Source: Catenovulum sediminis (GTDB lineage: Bacteria > Pseudomonadota > Gammaproteobacteria > Enterobacterales > Alteromonadaceae). Taken from it: 64,000 bases of DNA. The stretch lies in assembly GCF_040270295.1 (NCBI RefSeq), contig NZ_JBELOE010000228.1; one strand, 5' to 3'. The position numbers and the translations under genes were made by a program. Of this stretch, positions 26,761 through 36,273 are shown piece by piece (the first letter of the stretch is position 1; every line of letters begins with the position of its first letter). Under the pieces are notes generated by a model. That model ran no database searches. It was given only the letters and a program-made list of their open reading frames with translations, and was not told where the DNA came from.

Positions 26761-27606
26761 TTAATAGCCGAGTTGCTCGGTTATTTTTCTTGCTGTCGCC
26801 ACAAGTTGTATGCGCATTTCATCGCGCGATAATTTTTTCCCGGTTTGGCTATTTAAACTAGACACAGCAAGCGCTGCGACGACTTTGCCTTCGGGATGAC
26901 CAATCAGTGCAGCTAAATCACAAACCCCTTCTGTCATTTCACTTTCTGCTTCGTAAAAGCCTTGTTCGCGAATGCTGACTAAAAGATCATAAATAGCCTG
27001 TTGATTGCTTTTGCTTTTTTGACTGAAGTTTTGATCTCGCTCTAAAATCATATCCCGCACCGAATCGTTACTGTTAGCAAGCAACACCATCCCCGATGTC
27101 GTAGACAAAGTCGGAAACAATGACCCTTCAGCAATATTTATTGAAACCGGAACTTGGCTGCGAGCCTGAACAACCACCATGGTTTGACTTTGATAAAGCA
27201 TACTTAAATGGCAGGACTGGCCAATTTTAACCGCCAAATCTTCCATATGAGGCAATGCACATTGACGCACCTGATCGATTGGCGAAATAGAACGCGATAA
27301 ATTATACAGTTTAAGCGACAAACGATAGCGACCTGATAGTTCATCCCGTATTAAATAACCACGAGATTCTAAACCCACCAATACACGATAAATTTCATTG
27401 GGCCCCCGGCCTAAGCCCTGTGCAATTTCTGTTTGCGTACGGGGGAGTTCCTGACTGACTAGATACTCTAAAATATCCAACCCTTTTTCTAAAGCAGGAA
27501 CTGCGTATTTGTTGGTTTTACTACTTGTCGCTTGCGTTTTGTTTTCCAATGCCTTGCTCTGTATTTCGATTAGTTTTATTACTGGGCTGCAAATGCTAAC
27601 ACCCAA
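26761..27606 (-). CDS. IclR-family transcriptional regulator
   Basis: A regulator of about 281 residues. An N-terminal winged helix (about 35-95) has TEIAQGLGRGPNEIYRVLVG and the wing SGRYRLSLKLYNL. The IclR effector domain follows (about 110-280; LPHMEDLAVKIGQSCHLSML, FPTLSTTSGMVLLA, GVCDLAALIGHPEGKVVAAL). The only start in frame that keeps the whole N-terminus is a TTG at 27606; an in-frame stop lies just upstream and there is no good ribosome site, so the first 30 residues are uncertain. It follows the SapC-like gene by 29 bp and is likely the local regulator of the second TBDR unit. Tandem 12-bp repeats begin at its stop codon. Confidence 0.85.
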   Translation of the reverse strand: MGVSICSPVIKLIEIQSKALENKTQATSSKTNKYAVPALEKGLDILEYLVSQELPRTQTEIAQGLGRGPNEIYRVLVGLESRGYLIRDELSGRYRLSLKLYNLSRSISPIDQVRQCALPHMEDLAVKIGQSCHLSMLYQSQTMVVVQARSQVPVSINIAEGSLFPTLSTTSGMVLLANSNDSVRDMILERDQNFSQKSKSNQQAIYDLLVSIREQGFYEAESEMTEGVCDLAALIGHPEGKVVAALAVSSLNSQTGKKLSRDEMRIQLVATARKITEQLGY

Positions 27607-27635
27607 AATAAAATGATCAAATTTTTAAATGTTCA

Positions 27636-28352
27636 CTATTTTTGTGATTCATCGTGCCATTGAATCAACTTTTCTATATGCGCACCAGAACTTAAAAGCA
27701 AGTGGCAAACTTCCAATACACCCGCTTTATGACAAGCTTCTAGCGCCTCTCCTGTTAATTTATTTAGCGCTTCAGTATCTACGGCATATAAACCATTGAT
27801 TGCTGTTTTTTCACCATTAGCCAAATCTATGGTCAGGTTGATAGCATGAATTAAATTATGCTCAGCAGCTAGGTTTAGTATCGCTTCCGTGCGTTTAGAA
27901 CCAGACATTAATTGCGCGAATGTGTTTTGTATTCTTTCTAAAAATGGTGTGGCATCACCGGTTTCCGTAAAAATACTCTGCCCTTCAGATTCATTTACCA
28001 TGGGATGATTTAAATCCAGTGCAATGCGACCCGCACTCAAATCTTCTTTTTCCATCATTGCGCTGAAGGGTCTTCTCAATATCTCTAACGGAAGGTACTT
28101 TGCTCGCCATTCTTTACCCGACAAATACAGGTTAATACCTGATTTCAGTCCTAAAATTGCAGTTAATTGAAATTGACCTGTAGTCGGATTTTTAGTGATA
28201 AATATTGGATATTCATGCACCAAATTACTTAACTCGTTAACAACCACAAAAGAAGCGTTTACGTGGTTTTCTGGGATATCCATTGTACTGGTATCTAATT
28301 TAACATTCTTGTGTCTTACTTTATCTAATAGTTCAACTTTTGGTTGAGACAT
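27636..28352 (-). CDS. SapC-like family protein (copy 2)
   Basis: A 238-residue paralogue of the protein at 5487-6209. Shared blocks are EYPIFITKNPTTGQFQLTAI, EWRAKYLPLEILRRPFS and the C-terminal NGLYAVDTEALNKLTGEAL. No signal peptide or membrane segment. Function unknown. It follows the second halogenase-like gene by 38 bp, reproducing the order seen in the first module, which argues for a joint function of the pair. Confidence 0.8.
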   Translation of the reverse strand: MSQPKVELLDKVRHKNVKLDTSTMDIPENHVNASFVVVNELSNLVHEYPIFITKNPTTGQFQLTAILGLKSGINLYLSGKEWRAKYLPLEILRRPFSAMMEKEDLSAGRIALDLNHPMVNESEGQSIFTETGDATPFLERIQNTFAQLMSGSKRTEAILNLAAEHNLIHAINLTIDLANGEKTAINGLYAVDTEALNKLTGEALEACHKAGVLEVCHLLLSSGAHIEKLIQWHDESQK

Positions 28353-28390
28353 AAACCCGCTCTCTCTATTTTATAAATTGAATTTATTTA

Positions 28391-29959
28391 TCACACTTTA
28401 GCCAGTCCGTACTGAACAATTTTATTAATTAAGCTTCTATGATCTGGCATTTTATCTATCAGTTTACCTGTTAATTGTTGATTGTGTAACACTTGTTGCT
28501 GCATATATTCTTGTTCTCGTTGAGGCATAGAAAACAATAGCTCACTTCTAAAATGTGTACCATACAAAACAAATTGATAGCTAGGCGCATTAAATAACTC
28601 TGCACTCAACTCAAAATCAGTTGCTTTTGGCACTTGATGTCGCCATAACACCATTAAGTGTTGCAAACTGTCCGGGATACTTTCTGACTTTCGGTTATCC
28701 AGCCAAAATGGTGTGTTTCTTTTGCTTAAAATATAATGCAGTTTTAAAAAATCTATTGCACGTTGCCAATGATACCTAAATCTTTTGTTAAAACGCTTTT
28801 CTGTTACATACAGAGCACTTTTGGTTGCTGGTAATTGCTCTGCTATCATATATGCGGACAGCTCTACCATAACGAGCGCTGAGGCTTCCAACGGTTCTAA
28901 AAATCCTGCAGACAACCCTACGGCAACACAGTTCTTATGCCAAAATTTATCTCGATAGCCTGGGGTAAACTGAATTGTTCGATAATCGGATTGCTGTGCA
29001 TTTATGGTTGTTTTCGAAATATAATTATCGATTTCTTTTTTTGCATTCTCGGTGTCGGTATATTCACTTGAATATACATATCCTACGCCTCGGCGAGTTG
29101 GTAGACCTATATCCCATATCCAACCGCAGGTTTGTGCTGTCGATTGTGTATATGGTTTAATCGGGGCATTCATCTGTGGATATTTCACTTGTGTCACAAT
29201 TGCCGTGTCGGCAAATAACATACCACTAACTGAATTAAATTTAACGTTTAAGGCCTTGCCTAATAATAACGATTTGAATCCAGTACAATCGACAAATAAA
29301 TCTGCGGTAAACGGGCCATTTTCGCCGAGAGAGATTGACTTAATATTGCCTGAAGGGTCAAGTGTCACATCTTCCACATCCGCAAAAATATGTTTAACAC
29401 CTAATTTTTCAATGCAGTGCTTTTTTAAAAAGTTAGAGAATTTACCTGCATCTAGGTGATATCCATAGTTTGCTTCTCGGCCAAATTCTGCATGCGTTAT
29501 ATTTTTAGGCGCTTTGTTTGCTTCGCACAAAGCTTGCTGTACTGTAAACGACTCTGCCAAAGATTTAGATTGTTCTTGCTCCAACCAATATTCTGGTAAT
29601 ACCCCTTCCATCGACGCCATAGGTACATCAAATGGGTGATAATAAAAATTATTTTCAGTGTTTTCCTCACTCCCCCAATTGACGAATTTTGAACCTTGTT
29701 TAAACGATGCATCACATTCTCTTATAAACTCTGTTTCAGAAACCCCCATTCTGTTTAACGTGTTGGGCATGGTAGGCCATGTTCCCTCCCCTACCCCTAT
29801 CGTAGGGATGTTTGGCGATTCAATCAGCGTTATGCACAATTCTTTGCGTTGAATTCGCGAGCGCAGCTCCGAAGCCAAAATACCAGCGGTTAACCATCCT
29901 GCGGTTCCGCCTCCTACAATTACGATTGAGGAAATTTTCGATTGCTCAAATTGCGACAT
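28391..29959 (-). CDS. Flavin-dependent tryptophan-halogenase-like protein (copy 2)
   Basis: A 522-residue paralogue of copy 1 with the same layout: FAD motif GGGTAGW (16-22), GVGEGTWPT, Lys87 in SFKQGSKF, the altered signature WIWDIGLPTRRGVGYVYSS and FLEPLEASAL. The longer open frame from 30019 runs through a hairpin, so I use the ATG at 29959, which has AAGGTGGG about ten bases upstream. Both copies keep the catalytic Lys and Glu but replace the final part of WxWxIP, which suggests a distinct subfamily. Substrate unknown. It lies between the surface lipoprotein and the SapC-like gene in the TBDR unit. Confidence 0.87.
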   Translation of the reverse strand: MSQFEQSKISSIVIVGGGTAGWLTAGILASELRSRIQRKELCITLIESPNIPTIGVGEGTWPTMPNTLNRMGVSETEFIRECDASFKQGSKFVNWGSEENTENNFYYHPFDVPMASMEGVLPEYWLEQEQSKSLAESFTVQQALCEANKAPKNITHAEFGREANYGYHLDAGKFSNFLKKHCIEKLGVKHIFADVEDVTLDPSGNIKSISLGENGPFTADLFVDCTGFKSLLLGKALNVKFNSVSGMLFADTAIVTQVKYPQMNAPIKPYTQSTAQTCGWIWDIGLPTRRGVGYVYSSEYTDTENAKKEIDNYISKTTINAQQSDYRTIQFTPGYRDKFWHKNCVAVGLSAGFLEPLEASALVMVELSAYMIAEQLPATKSALYVTEKRFNKRFRYHWQRAIDFLKLHYILSKRNTPFWLDNRKSESIPDSLQHLMVLWRHQVPKATDFELSAELFNAPSYQFVLYGTHFRSELLFSMPQREQEYMQQQVLHNQQLTGKLIDKMPDHRSLINKIVQYGLAKV

Positions 29960-29983
29960 ATCTGATACCCACCTTAAAACAAC

Positions 29984-30009
29984 AATGCCACCTATCACTA
30001 GGTGGCATT
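29984..30009. terminator. Hairpin between the lipoprotein and halogenase-like genes
   Basis: Perfect 11-bp stem AATGCCACCTA / TAGGTGGCATT with a 4-nt loop. The following T-run on the minus strand is short (TTGTTGTTTT), so it may only attenuate transcription into the halogenase-like gene. The first module has a hairpin in the same relative place. Confidence 0.6.
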
Positions 30010-30044
30010 TAATATACACAAATATAATTTAATACTTACGTCGA

Positions 30045-32174
30045 CTACATTTTAGGTACAGCATATACCCTTACATTGTCTAAGTTATATTCTGTATCTG
30101 CGTTCGATAACGTTAACTCTAACGACATCGATTCTGCCGACCAATCAACATTAGCTGTTCTTGCAATCTCTTCATTGATTATCAACTCCGCTGATCCGTC
30201 TGGTACCGCACCGGACCAGATAATCGATTCAGTACCATTGGTTAGCTTAACCGTGTAGGTTGAATCATCATCTGAAGTAGTATTCTCAATATCGAAAGTT
30301 ACAACATAATATTGGTTTGCTTTAACCATACCAGCTTCAAGCGGCATTGTTAATGTAACACCCGAAGCAGCGCCAGTGGTGTTGACTTTCAATTTACCAT
30401 CAGCAATTTCAGCACTACCCGCATCATTATCAATAGCCTCGCTATTTTCAAAGGTGCCGTAGTCATTTACTAATAAATCCAAACTTGAATGCGTGAACGC
30501 ACTATAGCGGATTAAAGTAAAGTCGTCTAAGTCATGTTTACCGTTGCCAGCATACTTACCCATATTAAATGCTAATGCTTGACCAACATATGGCGTAAAC
30601 GCATCGCTGGAACCATCTACTGTTGATGTTACTTCGTTCCAAACATTCAAAGTTTCATCGGTAAAACGACTGCCTGTCCAATAGTTACCATAAACAACAA
30701 CATACGGATTACCATTACCACCGGCTTCTATTTCTTCGGATCTTAACCAATAAGACACCAAATATTTATCGTCAGTCGCTAAATTTTTAATGAATTTAGT
30801 TCCATCAATAACATTGGCACAGTAATTACCTTCCATCCTGAAACCAAAGTCGCCCGTTCGAGCAGATTCACCTTGGATTCTGTTTACAGGGCAACCATTT
30901 TGATCATTATGTGGCCACGGGAAAGTAAAACCATTGGTATTGCCGTTTGGAGCAACATCTCCTACTTTAGCGACATCTTCGAAATCAGCATTAAATCCAT
31001 TTGCCACAAGCAAGTTATTGTTTTCGCCTTTAATTTTAACCGTTAAAGTTCTGCGACCCTGTGCTTCGTTGCCACTTTCATCTTCAATTTTAAAATCAAT
31101 TACGATTTCTTCTTCGTCGCCTACTTGTAAATCAGACGAATATGTAGCCGGTACGATGGTTACCATATTTCCATCAAGCATAATGCCTTTGGGCATTTCT
31201 GCTCCACCATTAAACTTAACATCTTTTACACTAACTTCGCCGTCATCATCAAACACATCAACAGTTAAGTCTACTGTCGTCGCATTACTATTTTCTGTTA
31301 AGTTCTCTTCTAGGAAATAGTTTGCAAAGAACGGTTCTCCAGGTTGAGGTTCAACCCCTAACAAACCAATTGTTAGGTCTCGCGAAACCTCATGATTATG
31401 ATCCATAACGACGTAAGTATAGTTAAAAGCAACATATTGTTCATTTGGAATTTGATCTTTAATCGATGCAACATCCACCTTCAATGTATTGCCTTCTAAT
31501 GTCACCGGTAATTCAAAGTCGTTAGTGCTAACTTGTTGTAATGAACCCGCCTTGACATTTAACAGCTCACCATCAAAATCAGCAATGCCTTCTAACAAGT
31601 CGATCGACTCGGCCGTGCTCGCTTTTGAGTAGGTCACGTTAATATCTTCTTCTGCTACAGGTTCAAAGTCTTCACCTGTAACCGTGACGGTTAATTTTCT
31701 GGGTAGTGATTCAACACCATCCGTAATTTCATAATTATACTCAATGGTACGCGTTTGGCCTGAATCGAGTTGCAGTCTTAATTTTTCAAGACTTACAACC
31801 AACATGGTGTTGCCGTCCGCTAACTCTAAACCGAAGTTATTCGTTTCATCAAAGTCAGGGTCACTGGAGTCAGTTACTTTGTAAGTCACATTTTTGACCG
31901 ATAAAAAATCACCATCGGCATCAATCGCCATACCGTCGCCCGTCGCTTCACCTGTAGGTGTACCCATTAGGAAAAAATGAGGGGATCCATTAAACGAAGG
32001 ATTGTTATCATCATCGTATTGAACTTCGTTAACATTAATGACGATATCTCCACCATGTGTAGGCGTTGTGTTTTCCGTTTTTGTATTTTGTGGACCTTTG
32101 TAGTCCTCATCTGTACAACCGACGATACCGACCAGTATCGCAGCACATAGAGCTGTCTTTTTAAACATATTCAT
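30045..32174 (-). CDS. Surface lipoprotein with cadherin-like and CBM-like domains
   Basis: A 709-residue lipoprotein with lipobox GIVGC (Cys20). Three consecutive Ig/cadherin-like modules (about 40-170, 170-280, 285-385; motifs such as TRTIEYNYEITDGVESLPRK and EQYVAFNYTYVVMD) are followed by a jelly-roll CBM4/9-like domain (about 390-550; NGFNADFED, GDFGFRMEGNYCANV, DLDDFTLIRYS). A second beta-sandwich follows (about 560-709; ending YNLDNVRVYAVPKM). No catalytic motif is visible. Directly downstream of the second TBDR, it is a good candidate for an outer-membrane glycan-binding partner, filling the role of SusD in Bacteroidota (inference). ATG start with GGTGA upstream. Confidence 0.75.
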   Translation of the reverse strand: MNMFKKTALCAAILVGIVGCTDEDYKGPQNTKTENTTPTHGGDIVINVNEVQYDDDNNPSFNGSPHFFLMGTPTGEATGDGMAIDADGDFLSVKNVTYKVTDSSDPDFDETNNFGLELADGNTMLVVSLEKLRLQLDSGQTRTIEYNYEITDGVESLPRKLTVTVTGEDFEPVAEEDINVTYSKASTAESIDLLEGIADFDGELLNVKAGSLQQVSTNDFELPVTLEGNTLKVDVASIKDQIPNEQYVAFNYTYVVMDHNHEVSRDLTIGLLGVEPQPGEPFFANYFLEENLTENSNATTVDLTVDVFDDDGEVSVKDVKFNGGAEMPKGIMLDGNMVTIVPATYSSDLQVGDEEEIVIDFKIEDESGNEAQGRRTLTVKIKGENNNLLVANGFNADFEDVAKVGDVAPNGNTNGFTFPWPHNDQNGCPVNRIQGESARTGDFGFRMEGNYCANVIDGTKFIKNLATDDKYLVSYWLRSEEIEAGGNGNPYVVVYGNYWTGSRFTDETLNVWNEVTSTVDGSSDAFTPYVGQALAFNMGKYAGNGKHDLDDFTLIRYSAFTHSSLDLLVNDYGTFENSEAIDNDAGSAEIADGKLKVNTTGAASGVTLTMPLEAGMVKANQYYVVTFDIENTTSDDDSTYTVKLTNGTESIIWSGAVPDGSAELIINEEIARTANVDWSAESMSLELTLSNADTEYNLDNVRVYAVPKM

Positions 32175-32229
32175 AAATTCACCAATTCTTAAATTAAAGC
32201 TTTGCTACTTAGTACTTACTTTTAATCAA

Positions 32230-35200
32230 TTAAAAGCGAGCTCGTAGTCCCAATCGATATGTCGTACCCACTTTATATAAGTTGTATGTACGAGACGTCG
32301 GTGCTTCACCTTCTAATGGATTACCTTCTTCCAACGCTATGTAGTCATAACCATTACCAGCTTCATTTGCTACACGTTCAACCGGAAGTTCACGGTTTGT
32401 GTAGTACATTCTGTAAGCTTCATCGGTTAAATTGATTGCTTGGAAAGTTAAATCCATTTGGTCATTGATTTTATAAGTCATAGACAGATCAAATGTATCG
32501 CGCCCTTCGTTCCAAATTGAACCTTGGAACCAAGTACGACCTCTAGAATTCGCACCATTGTCCCAATCAGTTCCAACTAAGGAATCAGATGAGCCCCGGT
32601 AACTTAAACGTACTTGGTGACCATCTTGTTCCCAGAACATTGTTGCGTTGTAACTATGTTTTGGCGTGTCGGCAACTGGGTATGAAGGCAATAGCTTTCC
32701 TGGAATCAATGTAGATTCCTGTCTAGCGTATTCACTATTTTGGTAAGTGTAGTTAGCACTTAACCCTAATCCACCTAACAATCCAGGTAAGAAATCGTAA
32801 GTTTGGCTATAGCCTAACTCAACACCTTCGATTTTAGCGGAGTCACCGTTAAATGTTTTGTTTACATTGTGCAGTAAACACAAATCTCTATAATCTTCAC
32901 TAATTACAAGTGGGTCATTGTTTAAGAAGCCTAAATCAGTTGTTGTACGCACTGGAGAACAACCATTCAACCCGTAATTAGAAGACGCATCGCCGTTTTC
33001 TTCTAATAGAAGATTACTCACATCAAAAGTACCTTCAACGTTTCTCAAATCGGCGATATAGGACAATGTTGTTTCTGTATCAACAAAGTTTTTCATATCT
33101 TTAGAGAAATAAGCGGCACTTAGCATACCTGTTGCATTGAAATACCATTCAATTGATAAATCTAAGTTATCCGAAGTGAGCGGTTCTAGCTTGGTATTAT
33201 TTAAATCAACCGACCCACGGCCTATATTGTCACGGTGTCCACCGCCCCAATAAGTTGCCCACATTTGGTTAAACTGGAAACCCGCTCGAGTTTGTTCGTA
33301 CTCTGGGCGAGTCATTGTACGAGAAACTGCGAACCGAGCTAATAACTCATCAGTTATCATGAAGTTTAAGTTTAAGCTCGGTAATACATTGCTATATGTA
33401 TGCGAATCTGAAGTCGGGAACGTCACAACAGAGCGATCTTCTGTATTAAGTACAGTGTAATTTGCCCAGTCACCATTAGTGTTACCATTCCACTCAACAT
33501 TTGGATTGGTTAAACTAGCGTCCCAACCTGCATCAGCCGTAACCTGAATGTCAGCGTAACGCCACATGTTTTGCCAGTTCGGGTTTGAAAAACCAGGTCT
33601 CGCTTCAAATGCTACACCATCGCGTTGTGCTTGCGCCCACGCTGCGTAGTTAGGATCGTGACACGCGTCCTGAACACCATCACCGTTCGGATCGTACATA
33701 GGTGCACGTGTCCATGTTGTTGGATCTGGGCCTGCTGAAGTATCCCAGCCCGTACCATCAATACGCCAGAATTTTTGTTCGTACTGTTTCGGATCATCTG
33801 GATCAGCATAAGTAGGCTGAGGACACGCCGGCAAACTAGTATCGCGTAAATCACGCAGAGTTAACCAGTCAAATTCTGATTCATCCGCATGCTGGTCGAA
33901 ATCGTGGAATTTCCCCCCTGAATAACCACTAGCTGCTACTTCAGTTTCGACATACCGCACACCTAAATCACCCGTTATGCGACCATCCAATAGTTCAAAG
34001 TTCGCTTTCAGGTAAAACGCCGATGTATCTAATTCAAATTTCCGCGTCTCGATATTATTAACAGTACGGACGAGCTCATCATGGTCAGTAACCAAATTGA
34101 ATGCTTTATTAACATCGATAGTTGTCAGGTTTTGCGTACCTAATGATGGTGCAATGCCCAAGGAGTGCATGAAATTGTCATAACCTAAGCCGTTTTCATC
34201 TAATATATCAATTGCTCGGATTTGATTTAGTGGGCCCGAGGGTTTAGCGATGATGACGTTGTCATCATTTACAATTGGATCACTTTTAGTGACAGAGTTA
34301 AACGAGTATTGTTGGTCATCGACAAATTTTTCGCGAGAAGTTACTTTGGCACCAAACTCGAACATGGTAATTGGGCCTAAATCAACATAATAATCGAAAT
34401 CTATCTGCGCGTTGGCTAATGTATCTTCAACCGTTGTGTCGTTTTCTGTAAAGTTGCCCAAGCTAAACGCATTATTATCGGCTGGGTTAAAACCGGTAAG
34501 AACGTTAGTATTATCTCTCCATCCCGGCAGTGTATTTCCTTCGCCGTCGTCATAGTTAGTTACGTTCTCACCAACATCAATGAAAGCTGTTCCAGTTTGA
34601 ATTTGACATAAGCCAGATGAACAGTCATACCCTATTTCTTGAATTTGATCGCCAGCTTGTTCCAACAATAAATTTGGCACTTGCAAGAAGTTCTGCAAAT
34701 TAGCGTAAAGACCCGGAAGACTTTCCGATTTACTGCTAGAGTAACCTACTTGACCGGATACGATAAAATCATCAGAAAGATCATGTTTAACTTCTAGGCT
34801 CAGAGCTAGGTTATCAGCTTCAGACCCACCTATCGAACGAGTGATATCACCCGCAGCAAAACGATCTAAACGCTTGGTTAATGTATGGGTATCAGTATCT
34901 ATCGTGTACCAGTCTTCTTGGGGATCGGTAAACGGAGCGGGTAGACTCTCGGTATCCGTTAACGGTACAACACCTTCAATAAAGTTTTCATTGCCGGGAA
35001 ATCGAATTTGATAACCATGCAAACTATTCGTTTTAGTTTGATTACTATAGGTTAAATTAAGCATCAATTCGGTAGCGTCGGTCGGTAACCACTGAACACC
35101 CAAAGATGCACCATAACGATCACTGGTATTATTATTTAGACCATAGCTAATTGAATTAGGTGACATAGCTCTGACATTGTTGATAATGTTGCCATCTTGA

Positions 35201-35937
35201 TCTTTAGCAACACGCAATGTTCTAGTATTTTCCCATCGGCCTGTTCGGTATTGATCTTTTCGGTATGTGTTTGTTTCATCATATACCGTTAGTGCAACAC
35301 CTAAGGTTTCGTCCAAGAATTTTTTAGTACCTGATACCTGGATTTTATAATCTGCTTCTTCCGCAAAATCATTATAACGACCTTGGACGGTGCCCGAAAT
35401 CTGTTCTTTTTGAACGTTTAAAGGTTTGATCGAAACAAGGTTTACACTTGCCCCTAAGGAACCTTCATCATCATCTGCACTTAGGGCTTTCTTAACCTCA
35501 AGGCGAGACAATATGTCTGCTGAAAATGAGCTTAAATCGACACTTTGGTTAAAGTCGGTTGAAGTTAATTGCTGACCATTTAATGAAATCGTGTTTTGGC
35601 TGGCGCTAGCACCACGCACGGTAATCTGCGAACCTTCGCCGTCTCGGCTAACAATTGATACACCGGTCACACGGCCCAAAGCATCAGCGATGTTTTGGTC
35701 GGTATTTTTACCAATGTCTTCAGCGTTGATTGTGTCGGCAATGTTTTTTGCAAAACGTTTGTCGTTAATTGATTTCGCAAGGCTTCCTCTGAAACCTTGG
35801 ACCTCAATGACTTCAACCTCTTCTTTTTGTTCTTTTTCAGTTGAATCATCTTCCGCTGCATATGCCTGCATACTCACGCTAGTGAGTATAGCAAACGATA
35901 AAGCGCTTAATTTAAATCGTTCTTGTGTTGTTGGCAT
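32230..35937 (-). CDS. TonB-dependent receptor, carbohydrate type (large)
   Basis: A 1235-residue outer-membrane receptor, longer than the 918-residue one. The signal peptide ends near QAYA; a TonB-box-like VEVIEVQGF precedes the plug (DALGRVTGVSIVSRDGEGSQ, ITVRGASASQNTISLNGQQL). The very long barrel contains extended loops, including a Pro/Trp/Asp-rich one around residues 700-800, and ends YRLGLRARF. The family matches the Xanthomonas/Caulobacter oligosaccharide receptors. It starts the unit continuing with the surface lipoprotein, halogenase-like, SapC-like and IclR genes; the extra loops suggest a larger substrate than that of the first receptor (inference). GGAG lies eight bases before the ATG. 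Confidence 0.93.
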   Translation of the reverse strand: MPTTQERFKLSALSFAILTSVSMQAYAAEDDSTEKEQKEEVEVIEVQGFRGSLAKSINDKRFAKNIADTINAEDIGKNTDQNIADALGRVTGVSIVSRDGEGSQITVRGASASQNTISLNGQQLTSTDFNQSVDLSSFSADILSRLEVKKALSADDDEGSLGASVNLVSIKPLNVQKEQISGTVQGRYNDFAEEADYKIQVSGTKKFLDETLGVALTVYDETNTYRKDQYRTGRWENTRTLRVAKDQDGNIINNVRAMSPNSISYGLNNNTSDRYGASLGVQWLPTDATELMLNLTYSNQTKTNSLHGYQIRFPGNENFIEGVVPLTDTESLPAPFTDPQEDWYTIDTDTHTLTKRLDRFAAGDITRSIGGSEADNLALSLEVKHDLSDDFIVSGQVGYSSSKSESLPGLYANLQNFLQVPNLLLEQAGDQIQEIGYDCSSGLCQIQTGTAFIDVGENVTNYDDGEGNTLPGWRDNTNVLTGFNPADNNAFSLGNFTENDTTVEDTLANAQIDFDYYVDLGPITMFEFGAKVTSREKFVDDQQYSFNSVTKSDPIVNDDNVIIAKPSGPLNQIRAIDILDENGLGYDNFMHSLGIAPSLGTQNLTTIDVNKAFNLVTDHDELVRTVNNIETRKFELDTSAFYLKANFELLDGRITGDLGVRYVETEVAASGYSGGKFHDFDQHADESEFDWLTLRDLRDTSLPACPQPTYADPDDPKQYEQKFWRIDGTGWDTSAGPDPTTWTRAPMYDPNGDGVQDACHDPNYAAWAQAQRDGVAFEARPGFSNPNWQNMWRYADIQVTADAGWDASLTNPNVEWNGNTNGDWANYTVLNTEDRSVVTFPTSDSHTYSNVLPSLNLNFMITDELLARFAVSRTMTRPEYEQTRAGFQFNQMWATYWGGGHRDNIGRGSVDLNNTKLEPLTSDNLDLSIEWYFNATGMLSAAYFSKDMKNFVDTETTLSYIADLRNVEGTFDVSNLLLEENGDASSNYGLNGCSPVRTTTDLGFLNNDPLVISEDYRDLCLLHNVNKTFNGDSAKIEGVELGYSQTYDFLPGLLGGLGLSANYTYQNSEYARQESTLIPGKLLPSYPVADTPKHSYNATMFWEQDGHQVRLSYRGSSDSLVGTDWDNGANSRGRTWFQGSIWNEGRDTFDLSMTYKINDQMDLTFQAINLTDEAYRMYYTNRELPVERVANEAGNGYDYIALEEGNPLEGEAPTSRTYNLYKVGTTYRLGLRARF

Positions 35938-36273
35938 CTTTCATCTCCACTAAGGACTTCAATACTTCGCTAATTCCAAAATATCCATTTCGGTTATTTA
36001 GCGTGAGTTAAATATGTATTTGCTAATACAACGTAAACAAACCACATGCCAATAGTATATTGTCAACAATAAACATAAATCAACCATAATTTACAAATTA
36101 ATCACAATATTGTGATAATTATTATCAACAGCAGTCGAAGTTAAATTAACAATTCAAAAACATAAACAACAAAAATAGTCTGACAATCCTGTTTTTGACA
36201 AATTTAGCTATACTTAAAATTAATTTGTCAGTACGCTCGTTACTCAAGCATTGGATTTGTTGCTATACGACTT
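35938..36273. promoter_or_regulatory. Divergent control region of the second TBDR and the solute-binding-like gene
   Basis: AT-rich, no gene. ATTGTCAACAAT at 36059-36070 is an 11/12 match to the recurrent palindrome, 122 bp upstream of the TBDR start. A separate inverted repeat TGACAAATT / AATTTGTCA lies at 36196-36204 and 36232-36240, next to TTGACA (36195-36200). It may be the operator for the plus-strand gene at 36274. Confidence 0.5.

Noticed and set aside
29960..30019. Longer N-terminus for the second halogenase-like protein
   Set aside because: The extra 20 codons run across a perfect 11-bp hairpin and precede a good ribosome site for the ATG at 29959.
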